DNA of 64,000 nucleotides, from the NCBI GenBank assembly GCA_016801885.1, contig CM028895.1:6224001-6288000 (forward strand), given 5' to 3'. Positions within the stretch are counted from its first letter, which is position 1, and the number at the start of each line of letters is the position of its first letter. The notes under the pieces were generated by a model. It was not told the DNA's origin, did no database searches, and saw nothing but the letters and a program-made list of their open reading frames with translations. This DNA is from Toxotes chatareus (lineage: Eukaryota; Chordata; Actinopteri; Toxotidae). Both the position numbers and the translations under genes were made by a program. Positions 21,991 through 35,198 of this stretch are shown here, piece after piece.

Positions 21991-24900
21991 AAAGCTGTGC
22001 CCCGAGTATGGCTGGAGAGGTCATGGCTCCAGTCCCTACAGCAGCCTTGCTTTCTGTCCTTTCCTGTTGCTTATTTTGGCTGCCTCCCTTCACATGTACT
22101 GTATATTTGTCTCTGTATAAAATGAATAATGCAGAAAAGCTAAATTCTAATTACACAGCATGCGGTATGAGAATTGGAGTGGTCTGGAAAAAAAATGTTC
22201 CCCATTAACACCAGGGAAATGATGGACTGCGCTTGTGGCATTTCAATGGAAAAGTAGCCACTTTTTGCCAGTTGGCACCCAACCAGCAAAAGTCTTATTC
22301 ATACGTTTCTCCTGCCACGATAAATTCACTGCCAGGCTTTTTTTAATAGACCTCCAAAAAATGTTAACTGGCCTGAATTCCAAGAAAAGCTTCAATGTCA
22401 GTTTGATTATGCATAGTTTAATCATATGTTAATTCAGGCACATGTCTCTGACATCACCCCACAATTATCCAGTTAATATTAGAGGAAGCAGGTGTTTAAG
22501 GAGCCTTGGATGAAAGGTATTACCTATAAGCCTTATTATGAATAAGCCCTAATGTTCCCATCCATGTTAGTCATCAGAGTAATTCTACAGAGGATATTTT
22601 CTCCATCACTTAGTTTTGTTTCTCTTTTTGCTGGGATTAAAAGAGAGCGCTTTTAGCTATTTACCGGGTGTAACTCTTTGATATTTGCAGATAACTGAAA
22701 AACCTGATCTCTGAGCGTGTTTTGTTATCTTTTGCAAGCACAATATTCTGTTTTGTCTGCAGCCTCTCCATCCCTCTAAAGTCGGTTCTGTTTGTGAGGA
22801 ATGCTCTGCTGTAAGACGTGAGCATGTCGTTTTGGCTTTTGAAGCTTGGCCAGGTGAGGGTTTTATAATTCCATGCCCCCTCCCCCTCCCTCCTCCATGC
22901 AGATAGGTGAAGTCATGGAGTCTGAAGCTTCGATTAGACATGCTGTTAGATTACTGCTGCAAGCTCCAGTCTCCCTGACGATGATGGCCTCGCCCTTGAC
23001 CTGACACTTACCCGCTTCACTGTGATTGTAGCCACTGTCATCGTAGATGTAGTGAGGGCTGCTGGCTGCAGTTTGTGTGTGTCTGTTTGTGTGTACATTT
23101 GTGAGGACGAACATGTCAGCTGGGAAGAATGCAGGTGCACATATTAACACATGGTTGAGCTCTTGTACACATTTGTGTGTTTTTTTTTTTTTTTGTTGAC
23201 CTGGAAAAATGTCATATTGCCTTCTTTTATCGCTGTCTTTCATCCCACCCGCCTGATCCCCCTGAGTTGTCTATTGTTAGCCCTTAGCAGATTGTGCATT
23301 GGCTCGTATTTCACAGTGGCCTTGGTGACAATGTTTTCGAGATCGATGGGCAGTTTTGTTCCCCTTGTGAATGCTGTTGAAAGGACATACAGCATATAAC
23401 TTTCTGTTTTATTTTCACTGTGTAATTTTAGTCTCGACCCAAATTACAGTTGAGGTCAAATCACATTTCAGCCAGTGTGTTTCCTCATAAATCAAAACGT
23501 TCAAACCGAAATGTTCTATCGATTAATTAAACATTAAGGAATATTATTTTCTTAACTGCAGTTTCAGTTTGCGTCTTGAATTTAGAGCCTAGACAGTAAA
23601 TTAACCCAACTCTCACACGTGGTGTTCATGGTGTTTTTATTCTCATGCCCCCATTGAAATCAATGAGACCTCCCCAGCCGCCCCTGTCACCCTCTCTCAG
23701 CGTGAGAGCGGGTTGAAATTATGAGCAAGTATTTATTAGGATGCCTGAGCACAGTGTTCATCAGCAGCACAGCGGGGGTTATTTCATTTCCCAAGTTTAG
23801 TGGAAAATTCAGGTTATTCATATCATCCCAGATGTTTGCCAATTTACTTAACATCCATAACGTATCCGCAATACCCCAAAGCAAACAAGCTCCCGGGCTA
23901 ATCACAGGTTACTCACTGAGAGGCTGATTCTAACGCTGTCAGTTTCCATGCAATATGACATAATACTAATGTCACCCAACCAAAGGGACACGCAGCAGAG
24001 GTTCAGTGATGAACGTCAGCGTGATAAACCGCACGGGGCAAACACCTTTTTACTGAAACGTCTTTAAAGGTCTGTTTCACCCAAATGACACAAAGCATAT
24101 CTTCTCACTTACCGTGTAGCCGTTCAGGTAGTTTTGGTTTTCTTTGTCCTGGCTGTTGAGTGATCTGTCTCTGCGACTTTGGCATTGACTGTGACACAGA
24201 GAACAGTTTTGATTGCGGTGCTTATAGCCTTGAGAAATTCAATACTAATGTGTTTTTCCAGAAACACAAGGCCTCATACAAGAAACACTCACACGCACAG
24301 GTTCTTAAGCTGCATGTTCGAAGAGATTTAACTTGTAGGAACTTGTTGGATTTGCCAGTTTTCGTGTATTTAGAATTTTGATTTAATGTGTTAGAAACAT
24401 AAAATGAAATAAATATATTTTTTTTTTTTAAAAACTGAGCTTAGTGTAATATTAACATTTGTTTTACCATGTCAGTGTGATGGACACAGTGGCTGGCTAA
24501 TTTAGAGTTTGGCAGCAGAGTTTTTGCTTTTAGGCTGCATTGACATGGGTGTTTCGGTATGTCAACTACATCAATTCAGTACTAGCTAGGAAAATTCTCA
24601 CACTCCAATAGCTGACTCAAGGTCTTTATGCAAGTCGCAGTCCAGAGGAACTGAGGACTGTCACCTTCCCTTAACCATCTGCCATCTAAATTATGGCATT
24701 TCCATTCCCCCTTTACATCTGTCACTGTACAGCTCTGCAATGACACAGTGTTGACAGCTTTGGTGATATGTTCTCCTTTTTTTTTTTTTGGTCCCAAAAT
24801 ATTGCGACTGACAGTGCTAAATTTGTTATGGTTTTTTTTCATCTGCTGATTTCGGATGTCTGCAGTGCAAGCTCTGCAGTGTAAAGCTCTTCTTTTTATT

Positions 24901-26500
24901 CTTGGTTGACATTTTTGTGAATGAAACTTGTCCAGCTATGTGAGGCTTACTGTGAAATAGTCATAAGACTAGAAGTCGTTTTATTCAGATTTTCAAAATT
25001 TAACTTGACACATTTGGTGTATCAGTGAAATGCTGGGATGTCTGCTGTTTCTATGAATCTGATGAATGTTTCATGAGTTTGTAATGACTGACTGACCCTT
25101 AGGTTTAATGAGTTAAAATTCCTTTGAGTGTGTACAGTTTTCTGCTTGTTACATGCTTCTTCAAAAACAGGATACAATATATTGGCTTTTGCTTTTGCAG
25201 ATTAACATAAACATACTGTGACCCCCCGCTGTAGACTGTGATGGGTACATAGTGTATCTGGCACCTTGAATGCAAAACATTAATGTACAGAACTGTGTCT
25301 TAAAAACTGTCACAGGATGAACTTAGTTGAAGCTTTATTCATCCAGGGAAAGTTTTTGCTGAGCAGGCATGTTCTTTTTGCATACTCGTTCTTTTGTAGC
25401 TCAGCTCTACTTCACAGTTCAACTCCTGTATACAGTAGATTCCCACCTGGGAGTTGCCCAGTGCAACCACAGTGCTCCAGTGTCTGATGTGGAGCTGCTT
25501 AACTTGAGCAACTCATTGCCAAATTTGTTGCTTAAAAGCACCTCAGCAGCAGTTAGTGTGGGGAGGTAGAGCCTTGTTCGTTCTCTGACAGGTTTCTCCC
25601 AGCTGCTCTGAGGGAGCCAAGAATGGTTTGTCTAGCCTGTGGGGTAGGACAAGACAGAAAGTAAGCCTCAGCCTCCTTCCAGATTAATAATGCAGTGACA
25701 CTATTCAGAGTCTCCACGACTAATCCAAGCCCCTGAGAGCCCTGCAGTATGTTGGTACCTCCATGTAAAGGCTTTTCCTGCTGTGCCTTGTGGGCCACCG
25801 AGCTCGCTCAGAGCTCATAACATGGTGCTAAAATCCCACTCTAACCGTCCCAAGAGAGCTCCTGCTCTATCTGCTGTTTGCTGCTGCTGCTGCTGCTGCA
25901 GAGAAGGTCTGCCACACAAGGGTGTCATGATCAATATTCCTCAGAGTGCCTGCCAAGGCCCCTCTGAGATGAGGTAAAGACAGATCTTATCTACTGTGTG
26001 TGTTTGAAAGAAGGAGTAGGGGGTTGTGAGACAGAGCAAGTAAGCAAGAGAAAGACAGATGGGGTAAGAGTTAGATGGAGAGAGTTTGACACCGATGGAA
26101 CAGCCAGACTCCATTGGAGATAAATGTAGGGGGATGCACTCTGAATAATTTACACACGCCAAAAATAAAATCAAAAACCTTGTTCTCACTCCTTACAGAT
26201 AGATGAGTTCCCTGGGATCCCAGGAGACTTTTCAGACAAAGTAGCGAGGGTGGGAGACTGAGCAGGGACACGGCGGCGAGCAAGGTCTTACCTTTTAACC
26301 AACCACCATTAGTGCTATATGATTCACTACTGGTTAATGAACATTTATATTTCGTCATGGAATTCCTTTTGCTTCGTTTAGTTTAACTAAATAACCTTAT
26401 TTTTGTGGGTTTGACCACCACCAGTTATGGACACATCTACATTATTTGGTGCAAATACAGGACGAATGCAGCAGAAGCAGAACATAGTCAAAAAGGCTGC
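21991..26500. other. Intergenic region, no gene seen
   Basis: Holds two repeat-poor blocks with many AT-rich core motifs (22300-22620 and 23690-23960), a repeat copy at 24066-24175, and a CTG run of 6-7 units at 25880-25899. The region 25310-25980 has repeat-like phrases but I could not assign it. Confidence 0.6.
24066..24175 (+). repeat. Dispersed teleost repeat family 3
   Basis: The phrases GGTCTGTTTCACCCAAATGA, ATCTTCTCACTTACCGTGTA and TTCAGGTAGTTTTGGTTTTC match a common fish repeat whose consensus, as I remember it, begins with TTTCACCCAAATTAC and continues with TCTCACTTACCTGTAG. It is one partial copy. Confidence 0.55.
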
Positions 26501-29500
26501 TCTAACTTAAAAGGAGGCTGTGTTCTGTTATCAAATTTTTATTGCATTTTTTTTTTTTTTTTACAACGTACAGAGCACAGGGAAATGAGAATATCCACAT
26601 GATGTACAAGCCAAACAAAATATAATCAGATAAAACAACATGTGGTATTGGTCAATATTAAATAACATTTTAAATGATTAAAGATGCATGTTGTATGTCT
26701 GTGTTAGATTAGAAGTACATGAATGCATCTTTTTAAACTTCGAATGAACTTTACAGCAGCTGGGGTTCACACCACAGATTTCCAGTCTTTGGGGGGGAAA
26801 AAAGCCTATTTCACCCCATGTAATATAGATATACAGCACACTCAAGGCACAAGGAGGCCCTTAGGCAACTGCAGGTCACGAGTTGAAGGTGTAAATGGGT
26901 GTCTTGACCAGCAACAAGCTTGATGGTTTCATGAATTTCTAACCACAGGTTCTGACCTTTAGGGCAAGCACACAAGAAATAGATCAGTGTTATAATTGTC
27001 CCCGCTCATCCAGCAAGATATTAGTTTGACCTGGTATGGATTTTTTTTTTTTAAAGTCCCAGTAAATCCAGTCCAATCCATCTAAAACTGGACTGGATTG
27101 GTTCCAAACCTGTGATATTCTGTTTAAATTCCTCATCATGTTTCATCATTGGTACATTGTGAGAAATTATACATTTACATAAATGATTTACATCATTTGG
27201 AGGTACAGTGAGTCTGTGTAGATTAAACACATGTTAATTAGTGAGCTGCCTGTCTTCATACTCAGCTGAACTAACTGCCTTCTGGCTCTAGCAACATATT
27301 TAGAGTACAGGCATTAGAGTGGTATAGGTTTTCTCATCCAGCCCAAATTGTCAAACTATTCTTTTAACAAACATTTATGAGGGGTAAAGACAGAAGTAAT
27401 TACACTGGAAGCAAAAGCCTGGGCTTTTTTTTCTCTGGCTACACCAACATTAGGCAGCTATTAAACTAAAACCCAGTGAAAAGGGCAATGGATAAGAGAT
27501 GAGGAAGTCTAGCTCTTTCTGTTGGCTGAAAAAATGCCAGAGTCCCTGTTCTGTTTTAGAAACTTACAGAGAACATCAGCCTAGGAAGCACCAAATCCAG
27601 GGATTGCCCCTGACAACATGGATGTCCTGTCATCCAGCCTCCAGGATTTCTCATGGTGCCCTTTAGTTGCTCTGTCCGAATTCTCTGGCCACAGAAGACC
27701 TGTGCACAACGGCTGCTTAGTGGCACGGCCAACGCGACAGTCAGTTTGTTGTGAGACTGCTAAGGATATCTCTCGCACACACTAGAAATTTCCTGACAAT
27801 CTGATGGATTATCTTTTATTCTAAATTTTATCTGCAGAGCTGGGCATCCACCGACGTCCATCTTCATTTCTTACACATATATAATCTAAAGTGAACGGAC
27901 TTCTTCTTCCCTCTGCTTCTTTGTGGCTCGCTGACATCAGGGGATAGCAAAACCATATTTCTTCCCAGGGTTTATGAGATTCGTGTTTTGGGGGGGGGGT
28001 TACACATTCACATTTAGTACTCTATTTTCCATTTTTCTTGTGTCACAAGAATCTGCTTTTCCCTCATAATCTAGCAGCAGATATACTGATAAGAATTATT
28101 AAAACAGTCTGTGGTTTGCTAAGATGTCTATTTCATCAAAACATCTTTAGATTGTTTAACTTTTTCTTTGATAACATGTAATTATTTTTATATGGTAACG
28201 TCGTGCTTGGAGGCATTTCCTGTGAAATGCACATTTGGTGCCTTCATTCACTGTAATGGTCTGTGATACCATTTTCAAAGCTTTGGAGAAATTGCTTCTT
28301 TCATGGCTTGTAATTTTAAATATATTTTTCAACATGTTTATGATATTTTTCAATATTCTATGAATGTTACGGCAATTTGTGTTCCAGTTTTTCAAAGTGC
28401 GATTCATTTCACATCTAGACGAGAAATAAGGATAGGCTTGGTACTTACTATTTGGTGCAGCAGCACAAATGATAAATTCTTAAACTCCAACTGTGCTCAG
28501 AAATAAATCAAGACAATATTTATGAGCAAAAGAAATATTTTAATAAAACTGAATTTGGTTACATAGTCAATATTTATGCAATGTTGCCATGAGGCAACAA
28601 TTTAGTTCCAAATAAAGTGTCCCCTTTAAAACTCCACCACCATATTTCAGTGTTTGTTTGGTTTTTTTTTTTCACTGCACATGAAAAAATTATCATTCAA
28701 ACATGATGCTAATCATAGACTCTGCAGTGGCTACTCTGCACTACCAAAGCTAGCTGGAATTCACGTTTGTAGAGAACATGTTTGGTTTGGTTTATTTGCA
28801 CATCTAAAGCAGACTGGGGAAAGGCACTGGAAGATATGCAGGAGAAATGATGAGGAAAGTTAACAAGAGGCTGAAATACCAGATCCCTGATTGTCCTAAA
28901 ACTTATCACATCATTACCCTTACCCATCATCACCCACCAACCCTCTCTACCACACACACACACACACACATGCACAGCAGGCACACACAGCACACACATG
29001 CAGATGCAGGTGAACAAAAGTAAACGTAAAAGTAGCAGCTTGTTAGTGGTCCCATTAGACTGTGATGCTCATTACACACCGTGGAACAAAACTGTTGGTG
29101 GATCAAAAATTAGATTTTGATCTTTACAACTGTGGGGGGAAAAAACCATCACTTTGGCCTGAGAGTGCTAACAAAGAAAAGGTCCTCTGAACAGTGGTGG
29201 TTTTTGGACATCTCGCTCACAGGCTGCTCTACAATGTTAAATTTGAAAGTTCAACTTTCATCAGTCTATGCTGTACCTTGTCAGCTTCAGCTTTTCTTAG
29301 GCTCAGCTGTGCTCTGAGTTGAATGCATAGAGGACACGTGAACATATCTGCACCAATATAGTTGTTGTTGAGGTAGTTTGATCTGGATGAACAATCTGGA
29401 CTGATCTACTGACTGAAAACCAGTTAAACACGTCACAGCGGTTGTGTTTTGGGGGAAATCTGAGTTGAAAGCCATATCTGTTAGTTTATTTATGACAGAG

Positions 29501-32500
29501 ATTATCAAAGGTTAAAAAAAAAGAAGAAAAAAAAAGAACTTTTTTGGTTTGTTTTTCTGTGAGCTGTGGACAAATTGCGGTACTTGCATTTAATAAACCA
29601 TTTTTATGGAACAGAGATAATGTCTGCATCTCTGGTCTTTTGGATTGATTATATTTTCCAGCATGTTTCTGCTGCCTTTAGATAGGTTGCAATTCAGATG
29701 AGTGCTAGTCTAGACAGAAGTACAACAACTGATGAGAGGATATAATGGTAAAATGTAGGAAAATTGTTCCTCTTGTTATTAGGATGGTCAAAATTTCAAA
29801 TTCTTTAGCTTCAGCTGGAAACAAAACTCCATCTATTACTTTTTGTTTCTACAAGGTCCAGGTACAATTTGCAGGAGCTGCAGGACATTCTGTCGACTAC
29901 GAGGTCAGTTCCTTTTATGTATTAAACTATATATTTTTTTTATCTCTATCTTCTACTTACGTCACTGGTGAGACTGACACGCACAGGGTCAGAGTTCAGA
30001 TTGACTGAACTTTGACTCAGTGTTTTAAGTGCTACCTGCTGAGAGCTGAACTGGCGCAGAAATACATTAAGCTGCTTCCTTTAATGGCCACTACAGGCTG
30101 GTTTCAAGAGGGTCAGCCGAGAGATCAAAGGGGAACAGAAAGCAATAGACTGCTGGTGATAAGGCTCATCTCAGGGACCACATCTTTTGAAAAGCTCCTA
30201 ATATTTCAGTTCCACATTAAGGCAAATTGCTTGTTGCAACCCTAAAAATATCAGATGCATAGCAAACACACAAGTGGCACAGTTAACACTCTACATATCA
30301 CAGTTGTTTTGATATTTTGATTTGGCACATTCACCAGAGGTAGCAGAGCAAATTAGTTGCAACTTATGCTTCTCTACACAAACAGCGGCATGGCTGGAGG
30401 AGATCCTCCATTTTTCTTCTCACATTTTGAGGTGTGAAGACGTTCCCTGTAAGCTACAAGCCAAACCTGATTAGAAAACAAATCAAGTAAACCTGAGTTA
30501 TTAGGGATATTGAGTCACTGTGACTGTGTCAATGTGAAAGCTTCAATCGAGCTGTTATATCGTGGGGATTTTTACAGTGACTAGGTGCAGTTTTCCCCAC
30601 GTGTCAGGTGCTGGGTTTGTCCTCCGCACAGTATCACATTAGACTACATTTTCCCCTTCAGCCTTAAGGGGTCACAGAGTCATTTAAATTTTCAGATTTC
30701 CAATACGAGATTTTTGTCCCTGAGGGCGAAAGTGAAGTAATGATTTATTGCACTGAGGATTTTAGCCGCTGCCTTTACTGGCATCGACTGAAACGAGACC
30801 AGTGTCAGAGTCTCAGTGAAGATCTGAATGTCTTTGACAGCACAGAAGGAATCTTCTTTAAAAGTACTTAAATCTGGTTTCTCAGTTCCATTTTTAAAAC
30901 TCTACTTAAGAGAAGTGTCTTCTTTAGCATGCTCTGAAATTTTATAAAAAGTCTTGTGATAATGAATTGATCTCTAATCATACAATACGTAAAAGAATTT
31001 GTTTAAAACCTCCTTCACAAAAATTTTTATTACACCCCCCTCCATCTCCTCACCCTGTCCTCACTCTAATGGGGATCTGCTGAGCGTAGGGGTACGCGTG
31101 TTTCCTGCTGACAAATGGGAATCCAGTCATTTGATCTGATACGAAAGTGCTGACTTCACAGCAACACAGGGAGGCTGGTCGTCTTCTGGATCCCCAGGCC
31201 TGGGGACACAGGGGACTCTGTCTGCTGGGAGCACGGCCCTGAGCAGAGCCGCTTTAACCAAGATGATTTAGCTACCGACACTTAACCACAGAGACGGCAC
31301 AGTAACTGTTTCTTTACTAAACGTAGGGGCTGATTCTGAATGCAGTGCTTTGTAACCTTTTTGCTGTTAAATTATGAAAGCTTGTAAAATTTTAGGAGTA
31401 AGATCTTGTTTTTGATCAAAGTTGAGGTTAGTTCATGTTTGCGACATTGTGCTAATGGTTAAGGTTAATGCAGTCCTCCAGAAAATTACTTAAGGGCAAT
31501 ACAAAGTTCTTGCAAAGCTGTGTGTACACATATGTACATAACCTGTGTAAATGTGCGGGACTGGGACTGCACATTACATTAAACCTACAGAAACGATAAA
31601 CTGGACCAGGTTGAACAGGTGTGATAACATAAACCAGAGTTCTGTGAATCATAGATCATCTTGAAGGTTACTGTATAGATGATGGAATTACCAGCTATCG
31701 GCCTGTTAATAGCTTCCCACACGTGGTTGGGAATTACATTTAGGATGAAGTAAAATGCTTACTTCTGGCTTGGTTATGAAAGATTTAATGAAAAGTTATT
31801 TTCCAGAATATGTATTATTAATACTAATCTGCAGATGCTGATGTGAAACACCCCATTTCTCCAGTGCTCAGGCTGCTTTAATCTACCTGTCCCTCCAGTT
31901 TTTGTGTTTCTAACTCGACCTAAATCGTCAGCGTTTTCCTGCTCAAGCTCTTAAATTCTTTTTTTCTCTGATTTCTCATCCGTGTAGTGAAAGTATTTGA
32001 CTTTGTCTGACCATATCTTATGGAAAGATAAGCCGAGTGCAAGCCAGAGAGCAAACCTAAATCCACAGACAGGACCTTCCTGGCAGCTGTGACGTCTATG
32101 AAAACTGAAGATGATTAAGTCTCTTTTGTTCAGGCTCTTTAAACTTCAGAACCAGGGAGAGTAGGCAGCCACAGCGTTATGTCATCCTTTAAAGGCTCTA
32201 CACACCCACAGTACACGTACACACATTTTCATTTGTTGTGTCTGATCAGACCTCTTCTCTCGACTGTGAGGACATTTTAACTCTGTGGTTGATTGACATA
32301 TCCTGCACACTCTATTAGCTCTGTTGTATCTCTTCAGGCAGGGCACCTCACACTATTATCATTCTTATTGGATTAATTATTGTGTAGAGGGACTGTACAC
32401 TTGCTTATTACACTAGAACACTGGATTTCACAGTTCATTTGACTTTGTGTTCCACCAGCTGGGTTTCAGAAATACCAGTGGATTTCTGCCTGGCACAAAA

Positions 32501-34780
32501 CTAGATTCAAGAACATTGCTTGGTGAGTACTCAGAATTTGGTGTACCTAATGGAAGACTTACTGGTTTGGTTATATTTGGTTTGGTTGCATTTGATTAGT
32601 GTTTGCTGCACCATCTACTTTTTCAGTTTAGGTTTAAATTTTTGTATTTAAGTTGTTTGAACCTGAGTGTGACAACTGGCACTAATGATAGTGCTGGTGT
32701 GACAAGCTACATTTGTTTATGGTAATTACACCAAGGGTTCATGACTGACAAACTGATGTGTACACTGGGACAGTGAGTTCATGCTTTCTCCATCAATGGA
32801 TGAGTCTCATTTCTGGCAGCATGAACAAATACTAATGCACGGATGTTGGCAGAACAATGGTAAAAGCCAAAGTTATTGTTGAGCCTCATAAAACAGTTCA
32901 GAGAGCCTCCGGTGGCTCCTCTGTCTCTCTGTTAATGATGGCTTACGACGGTTGATGAGTGGGATCTGTCAGACATGGTAGAGAAGCCTGATGAAAAGTT
33001 CGCTTTTCTCAGAGCAATTAAGCTCCTGGGAAGTTGGTGTCACACCAAAAGATGAAGTCAGAGATGGACTGCTGCTAGGCTGTCAGAGTTTTTGTCACGG
33101 AGGACTGCAGAGATGGCAGTATTGTTAAAGTACGTGAGGTAGATGTGAGCAAAGTAACCAGTGGAGAGTAGTTAATGAAAGACGAGCAGGACGCAGCTTT
33201 GGGAGGTGGAGGTCTCTCAGGTTTACAGTGATGCTGATAAATGAGGGTTTGCTGCAACACAGTCCGAACACCAGTGGAAACAAAGAGGGTGAGGGAGAGT
33301 TTTGATCATTTCACTGTGTTTGACAATTTTACAAAAGTATTCAAGCATACCTAAAAAAAAATCCAAGTCACTTGTCTTTTTCAGGTTACCAAGTAATATT
33401 TTGAGGCAAATGGTTTAGCTTTAAAGAACGCGAATAAACACAATCATGATGTAAAAGTTGAGGTCAGTTATAGTTAGTAATAAAATCACACTTGCTTGAA
33501 GCTGCCACTTCTTGCCTGGACTGCACCAGATATGTGTTTTAGTGTAGTCATCCATTCGGGGAGGCTCAATGCGCCTTCCAGTATATAACTATGACCTATA
33601 GCTCAGAAATCAGGACAATCCATATAAATAGATTTGATTCTTCTTTTTTTTTTCTGCACATACCACCACCAATCAGTGCTGCATCCCTTCTGCTCCAGGC
33701 ACAGTCCACGTTCCCAGCACTTTAAGTCCCTCCACCTCCTAAGCCTCTTCCTGTAGTGGGATTTAGATTTATGTGAATTCAGCATCTTTTGCCTGTTCAG
33801 TATGAGTATACATCCATTTAACTGTTGTGGATCTCAGCCCAGCGGTTGTCATGCTTGTGCCATTCCTGTGCAGACTTTTAGTATCACGCTCAAATAAATC
33901 CACGTTATCGCTGAAACAGCTGATGAAGGTGTCCTGATTGTGAAGAAGTTTGTTTGACACTTAGGGTGCTGTTTCCAGGTGATAGACCCTAATGCAATCC
34001 TTCTCTGCTTCCATATCAGATAAGGCTTTTTATGTGGCTACCAGTTGTATACATTTTTCTTCTCCTTAAAGCTTTTCATTATTTTACTGAGGGTCGTATT
34101 TATTTATTTATTTTTTGTTCCATGTCACCTTTTGGGAACTTTGAGACTGTTTATGAGATTAAGGGCTTAACAAATAAATTTAACTGACATTATCTGTGCT
34201 TGTGTTGGAACACGGCCAAGCGCAGTTGAACAGAACAACATCCCCCTCCATACATTCTTTTACAGTATGAAAATTAAGCCTCACTGAGTGGGAGGAATCA
34301 AATTAAACAGGAAGCCTTCATTGGGCTTTGCCAGTGTTTCTGTGTCCATGCAGAGTGTGTTTATATCGGTACACACATCACCTCATGCTCCTTCTAATGT
34401 CACTCACGTGAAACTCACGGGAAGAGGTGAAAACCTCCACCAGGAAATAATCCCTCATAAAAAAAAATGTTGCCTCTCAAACTTGTCACATCCATATTTT
34501 TATATTTAGGCCATCATTGTCGCTGAGACAGCAGTTAACTTCAAGAACTGTTTGACAGCAGAAAGTCTATATTTTGAAAAGCACAAAAAATAGAAATGCC
34601 AAAAAGTGTAATGCATTGCAAACTGACTCAGGGGATGTAGTCAAATGTATACAATTTTATAATCAAAAGAACAGGTTGATGTCAGCATCAGTCCAGACTC
34701 CGGTTCGCTCTTGGTTCGTTGTTATATTTACATTTTAACGCTCATCACCTTCTAACAGTTTTGTTTTGAGGTTCTTTCCT
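26501..34780. other. Intergenic region, no gene seen
   Basis: AT-rich, with the family 4 copy at 27200-27470, a CA run at 28950-28970, several poly-T or poly-G runs, and no open frame above about 100 codons that looks like protein. A CpG-containing unique-looking block lies near 31070-31320. Confidence 0.6.
27200..27470 (-). repeat. Dispersed teleost repeat family 4, copy A
   Basis: On the - strand it reads AAAGAATAGTTTGACAATTT, GATGAGAAAACCTATACCAC, TCTAATGCCTGTACTCTAAA, GCTAGAGCCAGAAGGCAGTT and AGTTCAGCTGAGTATGAAGA. This follows the well-known fish repeat that begins with AATAGTTTGACATTTTGGGA. Further copies lie at 36917-36985 and 51838-51995. Confidence 0.7.
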
Positions 34781-34789
34781 GCAGTCAGA

Positions 34790-35135
34790 AATGTGAAATT
34801 GAAATGTTTTTGTTTTTTTTTTTTTTTTTTCCAGCTTGTTTCTGAAAGTTGGAGCGTTGTCAAGTCTGATGTGAAAAATCTGGAGAATTTCCACGACAGA
34901 TCCCTGAGAAGCGTTTGCTGTGTGTTCTGGCTCAGCAAGATATCCAACCAGGAGCTCTATTCTCAGACCCAAAGCCACAATATCCTCTATGAGATCACAC
35001 TGATCACTGAACACTGCGCTGTCTAGGACACATTCTGAGTACAGAACTAGAACCAGACTCTACAAAACAGGCTTCGGATGAACGCTACCGAGCAAAAGGA
35101 AACGAGGAAGACCTAAAGCTACAACAACTCATGAG
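34790..35135 (+). pseudogene. Degenerate C-terminal fragment of a non-LTR retrotransposon (LINE) polyprotein
   Basis: Around 34833-35024 the + strand reads LVSESWSVVKSDVKNLENFH, then DRSLRSVCCVFWLSKISNQE and LYSQTQSHNILYEIT. This follows the LINE pattern ETWSVTK..LE.FH.RCLR.I..IFWP.KISNE.LY.KT....I..EI as I remember it. After an in-frame stop at 35024-35026, another frame gives CLGHIL, corresponding to the RWLGHVLRM motif. A third gives KRKRGRPK at 35094-35117, a hallmark near the C-terminus of these proteins. At least two frameshifts and lost residues show it is dead. No reverse-transcriptase core is visible upstream, so it is a 5'-truncated copy. A poly-T run of about 20 T lies within or beside its left end. 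I cannot name the clade. Confidence 0.75.
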
Positions 35136-35198
35136 GTACAGCAACAGAAAGGCCAGGTCAGTCTGACACAAGCACAACTCAGCACCAGTAATATTAAT

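Noticed and set aside
26549..26562. Poly-T run as the tail of a processed retrocopy on the - strand
   Set aside because: No AATAAA just before the tail on the - strand and no coding sequence further in. The adjoining DNA fits a known dispersed repeat instead.
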